Part shown: piece by piece, positions 41,971-50,194 of the stretch | How positions within the stretch are numbered: position 1 is the stretch's first letter | How the letters are laid out: each line of letters begins with the position of its first letter | Source of the DNA: Rhizobium johnstonii 3841 | Lineage (GTDB): Bacteria; Pseudomonadota; Alphaproteobacteria; Rhizobiales; Rhizobiaceae | Reading direction: 5' to 3' | DNA length: 64,000 bases | Assembly (NCBI RefSeq): GCF_000009265.1 | Contig: NC_008378.1 | Span: forward strand, 682,001 to 746,000 | The notes under the pieces: model-generated | What the model saw: the letters and a program-made list of their open reading frames with translations, nothing else | Told to the model about the DNA's origin: nothing | Databases searched by the model: none | Translations under genes and position numbers: made by a program

Positions 41971-42981
41971 CTATGAACCGACGGGCAGCCTTGACCGTGC
42001 CGCGCTCGGCGGGCCGTCATTAAGGCGGTTCCAGGCGCGGCGGAGCTGCCGCGCCGAGCCGAAGCCGGCGCGCATCGCGACGGCCTCCATGTCCAGCCGT
42101 GAACCGGCGAGCATCTCGCGGGCAAGAGCCACGCGCATAAGGTTGACGAAATCCGTAACGCTCATGCCCGTCTGCTCGTTGAACAGCCGTGAAAGGTTGC
42201 GCGGGCTGGCACCGCTGAGGCGCGCGAGCGAGGCGACCGACCAATCCTGAGAGGGGTTGGCGACCACCGCATCCTGCGCGCGGTGAATGACCGGGTGGAT
42301 ATGGTTGCGACCTTCGAGCCAGGGCGAAAGCTGCGGATCCGAGCCGCCGCGCCTGAGATAGACGACAAGATATCGCGCAACCGCAAGCGCGCAGGCATGT
42401 CCCGCCGCTTCGGCAACGATATGCAGCATGAGATCTATGCCGGCGGTGATGCCGGCGCTGGTGAGGCGGTCTCCATCCTCGACATAGAGCCGGTTGTCCC
42501 GGACGCGCGCGGTGGGTGCGAGTCTCACCAGATCCTCTATGCAGGCGTGGTGGGTGGTGCAGTCGCGGCCGTCGAGCATGCCTGCTTCGGCAGCGAGCAA
42601 TGCGCCCGAGCAGATCGAGACCAGACGAATTCCCGGAAGAATGGCGCGCTTCAGCCATGCGACGATGGCAGCCTGCTCGGCGCGTTCCTGTTCGTCCCAC
42701 GGGCGGTTGTTATCCATCGGGGCATCGGCGCTGCCGGCAATGACGACAAGCGCGTTATCGGGCAAGCGCTCGGGTAACGCGGCGACGCCCGTAACGGCAA
42801 GACCGATCGAGCTGCCGACCGTCGCCGATGGGCCGATATAGGTCACGGTAAAACGCACCGTGTGCTGTTCGAGGTTCGCCTTGCGCAGCACTTCGATCGG
42901 GCCGGCCACGTCGAGCAGCAGCACGCGCGGCGGCACGACGACGAAGACCGGGATATCGAAGGGCTGCGCGGCGTCGGTCAT
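41971..42981 (-). CDS. GlxA-family AraC-type transcriptional regulator
   Basis: The 336-residue protein has an N-terminal DJ-1/PfpI-like domain (VFVVVPPRVLLLDVAGPIEV, with a nucleophile-elbow-like ICSGALLAAEAG) and a C-terminal AraC domain with two helix-turn-helix motifs (SVASLARLSGASPRNLSRLF and MEAVAMRAGFGSARQLRRAW). The ATG overlaps the stop of the cysteine hydrolase gene by four bases, so both are co-translated. It probably senses a small amide or quaternary amine and may control the hydrolase operon. Confidence 0.9.
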   Translation of the reverse strand: MTDAAQPFDIPVFVVVPPRVLLLDVAGPIEVLRKANLEQHTVRFTVTYIGPSATVGSSIGLAVTGVAALPERLPDNALVVIAGSADAPMDNNRPWDEQERAEQAAIVAWLKRAILPGIRLVSICSGALLAAEAGMLDGRDCTTHHACIEDLVRLAPTARVRDNRLYVEDGDRLTSAGITAGIDLMLHIVAEAAGHACALAVARYLVVYLRRGGSDPQLSPWLEGRNHIHPVIHRAQDAVVANPSQDWSVASLARLSGASPRNLSRLFNEQTGMSVTDFVNLMRVALAREMLAGSRLDMEAVAMRAGFGSARQLRRAWNRLNDGPPSAARSRLPVGS

Positions 42982-43544
42982 GCGGCGAGCGATTTTTCGC
43001 GCCCGGCCAAGGCCTGTTCGACGGTCGCGATCCGAGCGAAACGGCCCGACAGGACCAGTTCGGTCCGGTCCCGGATTTCCCTCGCGCTCCAGGTGCGTCC
43101 TGTGACGTCGGTCATTGGAAAGGTCAGGGTCGCTTCGCCGACATAGTCGACTTGATAGCCGAGATCCGAGGCATGGCGGGTCGTGGTCTCGCAGCACTGT
43201 TCGGTGCGGATGCCGGAGACGAGGATACGGCGGACGCCGTTCTCGGTCAGCCACACGTCGAGACCGGAACCAACCAGGGCGCTATGGCGGTTCTTCCTGA
43301 ACGTCGCCTTGGGAGCGATCCTGAGCGGGGCGAGTGTGCTGACGAACCCGGATGCTTCCGAGAACGGACCGTTTTCATCGACATGGAAGATCTGGATGAT
43401 GGGTATTCCATCGACTTGCGCGCCGTCGATCAGAGTCTGCTGACGGTCGATATAGGCGGAAGCGAGGTTTTCATCCCAGTAATCGCGGTGTCTGAAGGAC
43501 TCCTGAGCGTCGATAACGAGAAGGACAGTATCATGGCCGGACAT
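42978..43544 (-). CDS. Isochorismatase-family cysteine hydrolase
   Basis: The 188-residue cytoplasmic hydrolase has the family triad: D in VLLVIDAQESF, K in PKATFRKNRHSAL and the nucleophile Cys in GIRTEQCCETTTRHA. ATG 43544 is preferred over 43556 because GGAG lies six bases upstream. Family members hydrolyse amides such as nicotinamide, N-carbamoylsarcosine or biuret; the substrate here is unknown. It is translationally coupled to the GlxA-type regulator. Confidence 0.88.
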   Translation of the reverse strand: MSGHDTVLLVIDAQESFRHRDYWDENLASAYIDRQQTLIDGAQVDGIPIIQIFHVDENGPFSEASGFVSTLAPLRIAPKATFRKNRHSALVGSGLDVWLTENGVRRILVSGIRTEQCCETTTRHASDLGYQVDYVGEATLTFPMTDVTGRTWSAREIRDRTELVLSGRFARIATVEQALAGREKSLAA

Positions 43545-43749
43545 TTTTTGCTCCATGCAGGTTGATCATGAAGTCATATTCGGCGATTTGAAGACAGGGG
43601 AAAATGCGCGCGCCGGACAAATAACGGACAATTCGCGCCAATAGCCACGCTCAGGAGCGGCCTTGCGCCAAGAGCCTCGAGCCACATCCGGCGCCTGCCG
43701 GCCGTGCGCACATAATCAGTCCGGCTTCCACGCAATTCCGGATCGGATG

Positions 43750-44499
43750 TCAACTCGTAAAGCTTCGCAGATCCCTCAGCAGGTTGCGGTACCTGGCCTG
43801 GCTGCCGACCAGATGGTCGCGCATGGCGTTGCGGGCGGCCTGGTCGTCTCTGTCTGAGATGGCGACGACGATTGCCTCGTGCTCCCTGTGGATCAGCTTT
43901 CGATAGGCGGTCTGTTCGGCCGTCCTCGATTCCGGGACGAGCCTCGACTGCGGGATGATCGCAGAGCCCTGCGATTCCAGGAACTGCCTGAACAGCGGAT
44001 TGTTCGTGGCCTCCGCGATCGCGGCATGGAGCTCGAGATCCGCATCGCGAATGGATTGATCGCTCTCGATGCATTGGAGGATTTTCCGGTGACATTCGAA
44101 TATCGCTTCCTCCTGTGCCGGCGAGCGGCGTAGGGCCGCTAGGCCCGCCGCCTCGATTTCGACAGGTGTTCTGATCTCGAGGACCTCAAGATCGGAGGCG
44201 ACGCGGGCCTTGTCGACTTTCCGCGCGGAGAGCGCCGGATCGGCACCGAGTACGAAAATCCCCGCTCCCTGGCGCACCTCGACAAGCCCGTCGGAGCGAA
44301 GCGCTGCCACTGCCTCGCGCACGACGGTTCGGCTGACGCTGTGCGTTTCGGTCAACTCGTGTTCACTCGGAAGCTTGTCACCGGCAGAATACTGGCCGCT
44401 CAATATGGCTTGCCGGAGGCTTTCGCCGACCTGTGAGACCAGCGACCCGGAGCCTTTGCTGCGATCCTTCATCTGCATAGCCACGCCTGACCCCCGCAT
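43750..44499 (-). CDS. FadR-subfamily GntR transcriptional regulator (FCD domain)
   Basis: The 249-residue repressor-type protein has an N-terminal winged helix (VGESLRQAILSGQYSAGDKL, then ELTETHSVSRTVVREAVAAL) and an all-helical FCD effector domain whose metal-binding residues include DADLELHAAIAEATNN and a late H in MRDHLVGSQARY. ATG 44499 is given, but ATGs at 44478 and 44472 are possible. A palindromic site at about 44553-44571 lies just upstream and may mediate autoregulation. Confidence 0.9.
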   Translation of the reverse strand: MRGSGVAMQMKDRSKGSGSLVSQVGESLRQAILSGQYSAGDKLPSEHELTETHSVSRTVVREAVAALRSDGLVEVRQGAGIFVLGADPALSARKVDKARVASDLEVLEIRTPVEIEAAGLAALRRSPAQEEAIFECHRKILQCIESDQSIRDADLELHAAIAEATNNPLFRQFLESQGSAIIPQSRLVPESRTAEQTAYRKLIHREHEAIVVAISDRDDQAARNAMRDHLVGSQARYRNLLRDLRSFTS

Positions 44500-44552
44500 C
44501 GGCTTTGATCCGCACGCCCGTTCAAACGCGCGGCATTGCGAAATTCACGATT

Positions 44553-44571
44553 CATCACACATGTATGACAA
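44553..44571. promoter_or_regulatory. Probable GntR operator upstream of the FadR-type gene
   Basis: TCATCACACATGTATGACA is an imperfect palindrome centred on ACATGT, with outer TCA/TGA arms. It lies about 55 bp upstream of the regulator start, in the position expected for autoregulation. The pattern is typical of FCD-type operators. Confidence 0.5.
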
Positions 44572-44709
44572 ATTTCTCCATCTTTCAATGGACGAGCGGC
44601 GCCGGCGCTTTGTTCCTTGACTGTTTCCGCGGTCCGATGAAAATCCGGCACTGCGCTTTCTCTCAAGCTCCCGACGCTGTACTGGCTTACGGCCATGTCA
44701 CGACCTTGC

Positions 44710-44759
44710 TTCACGATGTACAGGCGACTGGATATAATCAAAATTAATCGCTATGATTA
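44710..44759 (+). promoter_or_regulatory. Promoter and operator of the toxin-antitoxin operon
   Basis: TTCACG (44710-44715), 17 bases and a perfect TATAAT (44733-44738) form a good sigma-70 promoter. TAATC-N5-GATTA (44745-44759) lies over the likely transcription start, as expected for CopG-type autorepression. CAAGGAG precedes the antitoxin ATG. Confidence 0.65.
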
Positions 44760-44783
44760 GAAGTGATTGACAAGGAGTTTTCG

Positions 44784-45044
44784 ATGGAGACCAAGGTTCT
44801 GACCGCCCATGTTCCGCTGTCGCTTGCGCAGAAGGTCGATCAACTCGCGTCGCGGCTCGAACGCTCGCGTGGCTGGATCGTCAAGCAGGCCCTGACGGCA
44901 TGGATCGACCAGGAGGAGGAGCGCCGGCGTTTGACGCTTGAGGCGTTGGCCGACGTCGATGACGGTAACGTTGTCGATCACCAGTCTGTCCAAGCCTGGG
45001 CCGATAGTCTTGACGGCGACGCGCCGATTTCGTTGCCTCGGTGA
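44784..45044 (+). CDS. CopG/ribbon-helix-helix antitoxin
   Basis: The 86-residue protein has an N-terminal ribbon-helix-helix (TKVLTAHVPLSLAQKVDQLA, then RSRGWIVKQALTAWIDQEEE) and an acidic C-terminal tail that would bind the toxin. ATG 44784 is preceded by AAGGAG. It overlaps the toxin gene by one base. Antitoxin and toxin together should repress their own promoter. Confidence 0.85.
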   Translation: METKVLTAHVPLSLAQKVDQLASRLERSRGWIVKQALTAWIDQEEERRRLTLEALADVDDGNVVDHQSVQAWADSLDGDAPISLPR

Positions 45045-45319
45045 TGGAACTCAAATGGACGAGCAAAGCGGTCTCCGACGTTGCCCGCTTGTACGACTTT
45101 CTCGCTCCTGTAGACCGCCTCGCGGCGGCTCGAACCGTCCAGGCACTGACGAAGGCACCTGCGCGGCTTCTTGATCAGCCGCGCCTCGGCGAGCGGCTTG
45201 AGGAGTTCGATCCTCGGGAGGTCCGCCGCATTCTCGTCGGCCGTTACGAGCTGCGCTATGAAATCCAGCAGTCGACGATCTATGTGTTGCGGCTTTGGCA
45301 TACGCGTGAGGACCGATAG
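45044..45319 (+). CDS. RelE/ParE-family toxin
   Basis: The 91-residue protein has the ParE/RelE superfamily pattern: MELKWTSKAVSDVARLYDFL, a central helix pair, VRRILVGRYELRYEIQQSTI and the final strand YVLRLWHTREDR. ParE toxins block gyrase, whereas RelE toxins cut mRNA; the ParE-like antitoxin partner and sequence favour ParE. It is translationally coupled to the antitoxin. Confidence 0.87.
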   Translation: MELKWTSKAVSDVARLYDFLAPVDRLAAARTVQALTKAPARLLDQPRLGERLEEFDPREVRRILVGRYELRYEIQQSTIYVLRLWHTREDR

Positions 45320-45325
45320 AAGCGC

Positions 45326-46333
45326 TCACAACCGCCTGGTCGACTCTCCGCGCACGAACCTCGGCGTCAGGATAAAATCCTGCGGCGGCTCTGCGGCCCC
45401 CTCGGGGCTTGCTATTCTTGCCAGCAGACGTTGTGCGGCCAATTCGCCGAGCTTCTGCGCATCCTGCACCACCATCGTGATGCGGGGTGTGATGACGTTG
45501 CTCCAGGGCACGTCGTCGACCATCGCCAGCGATACGTCGTCAGGGCAGCGGAAGCCCATCTCCTGCATCACCTGCAGTGCCGCGAGGCCGGTCATGTTGT
45601 TGGCGCCGATGATGGCGGTCGGCCGGTCGCGACGGGTCAAGAGGCGCATGGCCTGTGCATGGCCGCCGGTCCTGGTGTAGCCGCCTTCGACCACCAGCGA
45701 AGGATCGATGTCCACACCGGCGCCGGCCATCGTGTTCATGAAGCCCTTCAGGCGCTCGTCGGCAGTGTGCAGGCCGCTCGGCCCGGAAATGAAGCCGATC
45801 CGCCTGTGGCCGAGCTGCAGCAGATGTTCGGTCAGGATGGTGGTGGTCAGCGGGTTGTCGGAACCGACAAAATCGCGTTCCGCCCCCTCCACCTTCTGGT
45901 CGAACATCACGATCGGGGTTTTGAAGTCGCGCAGGAACGTGGCGTACTCCTCGCCGTGCCCGTTTGCCGCCAGCGCAATGCCGGCGATCTTCTGCGCTTC
46001 CAGCCGCTCCAGCAGCGCCCGTTCGAGATCGGCCCTGCCGGAGGAGTCGGCGATCAGGACGAAATAGCCGTGGTCGAGCGCCTGGTGCTCGATCTCTCGA
46101 CGGATGTCGCCGAAGAACATGTTGCCGAGATTGGCCGAAACGAAACCGATCAACGAGCTGCGTCCGCGCGCCAGCGTCTGGGCCACCGGGTCGATGCGGT
46201 AACCGGTCGATTTTATCGCCTGCTGGATGCGGTCAAGCGTCTCGACGCCGACCCGCTTCGGGCTGTTGAGTGCCAGCGAGACGGTCGAGATGGAAACCCC
46301 CGCAAGGCGCGCTACGTCTCGTATCGTGGTCAT
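45326..46333 (-). CDS. LacI-family transcriptional regulator of the fucosidase locus
   Basis: The 335-residue repressor has an N-terminal LacI helix-turn-helix (TIRDVARLAGVSISTVSLAL) and hinge (RVGVETLDRIQQAIKSTGYR), then a periplasmic-binding-protein-like effector domain (SSLIGFVSANLGNMFFGDIR). It is divergent from the alpha-fucosidase operon. The matching palindromes GAACCGGTTC next to its own start and CGAACCGGTTCG at the divergent promoter are almost certainly its operators. The likely effector is fucose or a fucosylated sugar. Confidence 0.93.
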   Translation of the reverse strand: MTTIRDVARLAGVSISTVSLALNSPKRVGVETLDRIQQAIKSTGYRIDPVAQTLARGRSSLIGFVSANLGNMFFGDIRREIEHQALDHGYFVLIADSSGRADLERALLERLEAQKIAGIALAANGHGEEYATFLRDFKTPIVMFDQKVEGAERDFVGSDNPLTTTILTEHLLQLGHRRIGFISGPSGLHTADERLKGFMNTMAGAGVDIDPSLVVEGGYTRTGGHAQAMRLLTRRDRPTAIIGANNMTGLAALQVMQEMGFRCPDDVSLAMVDDVPWSNVITPRITMVVQDAQKLGELAAQRLLARIASPEGAAEPPQDFILTPRFVRGESTRRL

Positions 46334-46340
46334 GTCTGTC

Positions 46341-46350
46341 GAACCGGTTC
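46341..46350. promoter_or_regulatory. LacI-type operator at the regulator start
   Basis: A perfect palindrome GAACCGGTTC lies 8-17 bp upstream of the LacI-type gene's ATG, where bound protein would block its own transcription or translation. It matches the core of the site at 46492-46503. Confidence 0.75.
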
Positions 46351-46455
46351 TAATGCCTTGTTATGTCCGATTTTATTGGTTGGCGCAACATTTATGCTTC
46401 AAATCCGTTGTTTAACTGGGTTTAACTTGGTGATCTTGCGATCACGAATTTCGAC

Positions 46456-46503
46456 TTGACAGACATCGGATCAGGCGAGATGATCATTCACCGAACCGGT
46501 TCG
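46456..46503 (+). promoter_or_regulatory. Fucosidase operon promoter with LacI operator
   Basis: TTGACA (46456-46461), a 17-base spacer and GATGAT (46479-46484) form a probable sigma-70 promoter. The perfect 12-bp palindrome CGAACCGGTTCG (46492-46503) lies just downstream of the -10, at the expected transcription start, a classic repressor position. Confidence 0.75.
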
Positions 46504-46540
46504 ATATGATGTTGAGCCGGAAAACAGGGAGGAGAAACCT

Positions 46541-47863
46541 GTGACGAGTTCGGAACGCCAGCCGGAAAATCCGGCATCGGGAGGGGCGGAGAAACACGCC
46601 TGGTTCAGCCAGGATCGCCTGGGCATGTTCATCCATTGGGGCCTCTATGCCTTGGGAGCCCGGCACGAGTGGTTGAAGAACCGCGAAGAGCTGACCGACG
46701 AGCATTACCAGCGCTATTTCGACAATTTCGATCCCGATCTCTACGATCCCAAGGAATGGGCCCGCCGGGCGCGCCTTGCCGGCATGAAATATGTCGTGGT
46801 GACGACCAAGCATCATGAAGGCTTCTGCCTGTGGGACAGCAAGGTGACGGACTACAAGGCGCCGAACACGCCCTGTGGCAAAGATCTGCTCGCGCCGCTT
46901 GTCGAAGCCTTCCGCGCCGAAGGGCTCAAGATCGGCTTCTACTATTCGCTGCTTGACTGGCACCATCCCGATTTCCCGATCGACGTTCACCATCCGCTGC
47001 GCAACCATCCCGACGCCAAGGCCCTGAATGCCGGCCGTAACATCGCCAACTACGCGGCCTATATGCGCGAACAGGTGCGCGAGCTTCTGACCGGCTTCGG
47101 CCGCATCGACATCATCTGGTTCGATTTCAGCTATCCCGGGCGCGAATATCGCGGCCTGCCCGGCAAGGGGCGCGCCGATTGGGAGAGCGAGCGGCTGGTC
47201 GAGCTGGTGCGCGACCTGCAGCCCGGCATCATCGTTAACAACCGCCTCGATCTGCCGCCCGGCAGCCTGCCCGACGTAACGACGCCGGAGCAATATACGC
47301 CGCGCGTGGCCCCCGCCATCACCAGCCAGGGGGTACTCTGGGAAGCCTGCCATACCTTCAGCGGCTCCTGGGGTTATCACCGCGACGAAGATACCTGGAA
47401 AAGCCCGGAACAGATCATCCAGCTGTTGATCGATTCCGTCGCACTCGGCGGCAACCTGCTGATGAATGTCGGCCCGACCGGCCGGGGCACGCTCGATGCG
47501 CGCGCCATCAGCGCGCTCGAGGTCTATCAGAACTGGATGGCCGTCAACGGACGTTCCATCTATGGGGCAGGGCCATCCCGCTATCCGGTGCCGGCCGGCT
47601 GCCGCTATACCCAGCGCGGCAACCGCCTTTATCTGCATGTCTACAATTGGCCTTACCGCCACATCCACATCGAAGGTCTCGCCGACAGGATCTCTTATGC
47701 GCAATTCCTGCACGACGCCAGCGAGGTGCACTGGCTGAGCCATGCCAAAGATGTGGATTCCAATATCGGCGTGACGGTGCCGGAAGGCATGATCACGCTC
47801 GAACTGCCGGTCCGGCGCCCGGACGTTACCGTGCCGGTGATCGAGATCGTCCTGAAGGCGTGA
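46541..47863 (+). CDS. GH29 alpha-L-fucosidase
   Basis: The 440-residue protein is a full GH29 enzyme. The nucleophile is D195 in IDIIWFDFSYPG, and other family motifs are GMFIHWGLYALGARHEW, YVVVTTKHHEGFCLWDS and LLMNVGPTGRGTLDARA. It should release terminal L-fucose from plant xyloglucan, rhamnogalacturonan II or similar oligosaccharides. The start is GTG 46541, preceded by GGGAGGAGA. No signal peptide is present, so substrates are imported by the ABC system encoded next. Confidence 0.94.
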   Translation: MTSSERQPENPASGGAEKHAWFSQDRLGMFIHWGLYALGARHEWLKNREELTDEHYQRYFDNFDPDLYDPKEWARRARLAGMKYVVVTTKHHEGFCLWDSKVTDYKAPNTPCGKDLLAPLVEAFRAEGLKIGFYYSLLDWHHPDFPIDVHHPLRNHPDAKALNAGRNIANYAAYMREQVRELLTGFGRIDIIWFDFSYPGREYRGLPGKGRADWESERLVELVRDLQPGIIVNNRLDLPPGSLPDVTTPEQYTPRVAPAITSQGVLWEACHTFSGSWGYHRDEDTWKSPEQIIQLLIDSVALGGNLLMNVGPTGRGTLDARAISALEVYQNWMAVNGRSIYGAGPSRYPVPAGCRYTQRGNRLYLHVYNWPYRHIHIEGLADRISYAQFLHDASEVHWLSHAKDVDSNIGVTVPEGMITLELPVRRPDVTVPVIEIVLKA

Positions 47864-47913
47864 GCTCGATCGCACTCGCGTGTCCTTTGCGTTCATGGAG
47901 GGAGGAGAAACCC

Positions 47914-49137
47914 ATGAAGGTTCTGAAGAAAACGCTTTTGCTTGCCGCTATAGGCAGCAGTCTTTTTGCCACAGCCGCATCGGCCGAGCAGGTCAACCTG
48001 ACCTGGCAGATGTGGACCGGCTCCGAAACCGACACCAAGAGTTGGCAGCACGTGGCAGAGATGGTGACGGCCAAGTATCCCGACATCAAGGTGACGCTGA
48101 CGACGACGGGCTGGGTCGACTACTGGACGCGGCTGCCGGTGCTGGCGGCATCGGGACAGCTCGCCGACATCGTTTCCATGCAGTCGCTGCGCATGCCGAA
48201 CTTCTATTCGCTGCTCGAGCCCCTGAATGACCGGATCGAGGCCGATAAGTTCGACGTCGCCGCCTTCACCCCTTCGATCATCGGCGGCATGTCCGTCGAC
48301 AAGCAGCTCTACGGTCTGCCCTACGACGTCGGTCCGTGGGTCATCTATTATAACCAGGATGCGCTCGAAGCCGCCGGCGTCCCGCTGCCGAAACCGGGCT
48401 GGACGCTTGCCGAGTTCACCGATGCCGCCAAGAAGCTGACGAAGGACGGCAATTACGGCTTTGGCGTCACTCCGACCAACTATTCGGTCCTGGCCGCGGC
48501 CTGGGGCGATAAATACGTCAACGACGCCGGCGAGCTTGACTTGACCCGTGCGAGCGCAGTTGCCGCCGCCGACAGGCTGATCGGATTTGCCGCCAAGGAT
48601 AAGATCGCGCCGCTGGTTCCCTCGGGTGGCGCAGATCCCGGTGATGTCGTCCAGGGCCGGTTCAATTCGGGCAACGTCGCCATGTATATCGATGGTCCCT
48701 GGTCGATTATCGGCATGAAGGACCAGGCTAAGTTCAAGATCGGCCTCACCACCCTGCCGCGCGACGAAGGCGAACTCTCGGCCGTCACAGCAGGCTCCGG
48801 CTTCGGTATTTCCACGACCAGCAAGAACAAGGATGCGGCCTGGAAGGCCATTCAGGTGCTGACAAGCCCCGAAGCGCTGACCTATCTTGCCGAAGGGGGG
48901 CGCGCGTTGCCGGCGCGCACGGCGGCGCAATCGGCCTGGTACAAGGTGGCGGCCAAGGACATCACCAATGGCGGCGAGGCCATCGACTATTCCCTGGCGC
49001 ACTCCGTGCCCTACGTGATCACCAACAACTGGGCAGCGGTGGAAAACCTCTTCAACCAGTATTTCCCGCCGGCTTTCGCCGGCAGCGCCGACGCCAAGCA
49101 GACGATGGAATCCATCCAGAGCCTTGCGCAGCAATAG
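47914..49137 (+). CDS. Sugar ABC transporter periplasmic binding protein (fucosidase operon)
   Basis: The 407-residue extracellular solute-binding protein family 1 member has a Sec signal peptide (TLLLAAIGSSLFATAASA, cleavage near ASA-EQV) and typical CUT1 motifs (VNLTWQMWTGSETDTKSW, WVIYYNQDALEAAGVPLPKP). GGAGGAGA precedes ATG 47914. It lies 50 bp after the fucosidase gene, so the ligand is probably a fucose-containing oligosaccharide. Confidence 0.92.
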   Translation: MKVLKKTLLLAAIGSSLFATAASAEQVNLTWQMWTGSETDTKSWQHVAEMVTAKYPDIKVTLTTTGWVDYWTRLPVLAASGQLADIVSMQSLRMPNFYSLLEPLNDRIEADKFDVAAFTPSIIGGMSVDKQLYGLPYDVGPWVIYYNQDALEAAGVPLPKPGWTLAEFTDAAKKLTKDGNYGFGVTPTNYSVLAAAWGDKYVNDAGELDLTRASAVAAADRLIGFAAKDKIAPLVPSGGADPGDVVQGRFNSGNVAMYIDGPWSIIGMKDQAKFKIGLTTLPRDEGELSAVTAGSGFGISTTSKNKDAAWKAIQVLTSPEALTYLAEGGRALPARTAAQSAWYKVAAKDITNGGEAIDYSLAHSVPYVITNNWAAVENLFNQYFPPAFAGSADAKQTMESIQSLAQQ

Positions 49138-49142
49138 AGCCA

Positions 49143-49162
49143 GCGCGTCCGACAGGACGCGC
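49143..49162 (+). terminator. Hairpin downstream of the fucosidase-operon binding-protein gene
   Basis: GCGCGTCC and GGACGCGC are perfect 8-bp arms around GACA, starting 5 bp after the stop. No T-tract follows, so it is more likely an mRNA 3'-end stabiliser or attenuator that raises binding protein relative to the permeases. Confidence 0.6.
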
Positions 49163-49178
49163 CGTCGCTTCAAAATCT

Positions 49179-49225
49179 GCGCATGATCCTTTCGGGAAAT
49201 CGATTCCGATTTTCGGGTCATGCGC
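49179..49225. repeat. Palindromic rhizobial intergenic repeat
   Basis: Inverted arms GCGCATGATCC (49179-49189) and GGGTCATGCGC (49215-49225) enclose a FrTTTCGGG-type centre with CGATTCCGATTTTCGG. It belongs to the same broad type of short palindromic units found at 15.7 kb and 35.6 kb. It sits just before the permease genes. Confidence 0.65.
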
Positions 49226-49267
49226 CAGCTCTCGCTGCGGCAGGACCTGCCGCGCATGGAGGAAGAC

Positions 49268-50194
49268 ATGTTGCAAAGCGCCGTTGCCGAAGTTCCCTTG
49301 CAGCCCGGTCAGCCACGGCGCTTCCTGATGCCGGAGACGCAAACGGCCATGCTGTTCCTGCTGCCGAGCTTCCTCGGCTTCATGGTCTTCATGGCCCTGC
49401 CGATCCTGGCGTCGCTGGCGCTCAGTTTTACCAACTGGCAGCTGATCTCGACGCCGTCCTTCGTCGGCTTCCAGAATTATATCAGGCTCTTGACTGTCGA
49501 TCCGGCCTTCTACACCGTACTCCGCAACACGCTGTTCTTCGCCGTCGAGTATCTGGCGTTGAATATTATCGTCTCGCTGACGCTCGCGGTCTGGATATCG
49601 AGCCTGAAGCGCGGCAAGGCGATCTTCCGGGTGATCTTCTTCCTGCCGACCTTCACGCCGACGATCGCAGCATCGGTGGTCTGGCTGCTGATCTTCACGC
49701 CGGACGGGCTGGCCGACACCATCGTCCGCGCGCTCGGCCTCGGCCTGCCGAATTTCCTGCTGAGCTCGACCTGGGCCATGCAGGCGGTCGTGCTCGTCAC
49801 CCTGTGGGCGAATGTCGGCTACAACGTCGTGATGCTCAACGCCGCGCTCGACCTCGTGCCGAAGCATTATCTCGAGGCGGCGACGATCGACGGCGCCAAT
49901 GCCTGGCAACGCTTCTGGCGCATCCGCCTGCCACTCATCTCGCCGACCGTCTTCTTTGGCACCGTGATGACGGCTATTACCTCGCTGCAGGTCTTCGACG
50001 AGATATTCGCGATGACGCGCGGCGGCCCGGGCTCGGCGACGGCGACGCTCGGTTTTGCCATCTACCAGAAGGGCTTCACCAACTTTCAGATGGGCTATGC
50101 CTCGGCTCTCGCCTGGGTGATGTTCGTCATGATCATGGCGCTCACCATCCTGCAATTCCACATGCAGCGCAAATGGGTGCACTATGACGATTGA
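49268..50194 (+). CDS. Sugar ABC transporter permease (MalF type, fucosidase operon)
   Basis: The 308-residue permease has six helices (AMLFLLPSFLGFMVFMALPI first) and the EAA loop YLEAATIDGANAWQRFWRIR. GGAGGAAG precedes ATG 49268; the frame is open to 49220, but that start lies within the palindromic repeat. It overlaps the next permease by 11 bp. No ATPase gene follows this pair. Confidence 0.92.
   Translation: MLQSAVAEVPLQPGQPRRFLMPETQTAMLFLLPSFLGFMVFMALPILASLALSFTNWQLISTPSFVGFQNYIRLLTVDPAFYTVLRNTLFFAVEYLALNIIVSLTLAVWISSLKRGKAIFRVIFFLPTFTPTIAASVVWLLIFTPDGLADTIVRALGLGLPNFLLSSTWAMQAVVLVTLWANVGYNVVMLNAALDLVPKHYLEAATIDGANAWQRFWRIRLPLISPTVFFGTVMTAITSLQVFDEIFAMTRGGPGSATATLGFAIYQKGFTNFQMGYASALAWVMFVMIMALTILQFHMQRKWVHYDD

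Noticed and set aside
47893..49269. Leftward 458-codon frame
   Set aside because: It is antisense to the binding protein with signal peptide and has no recognisable protein features.
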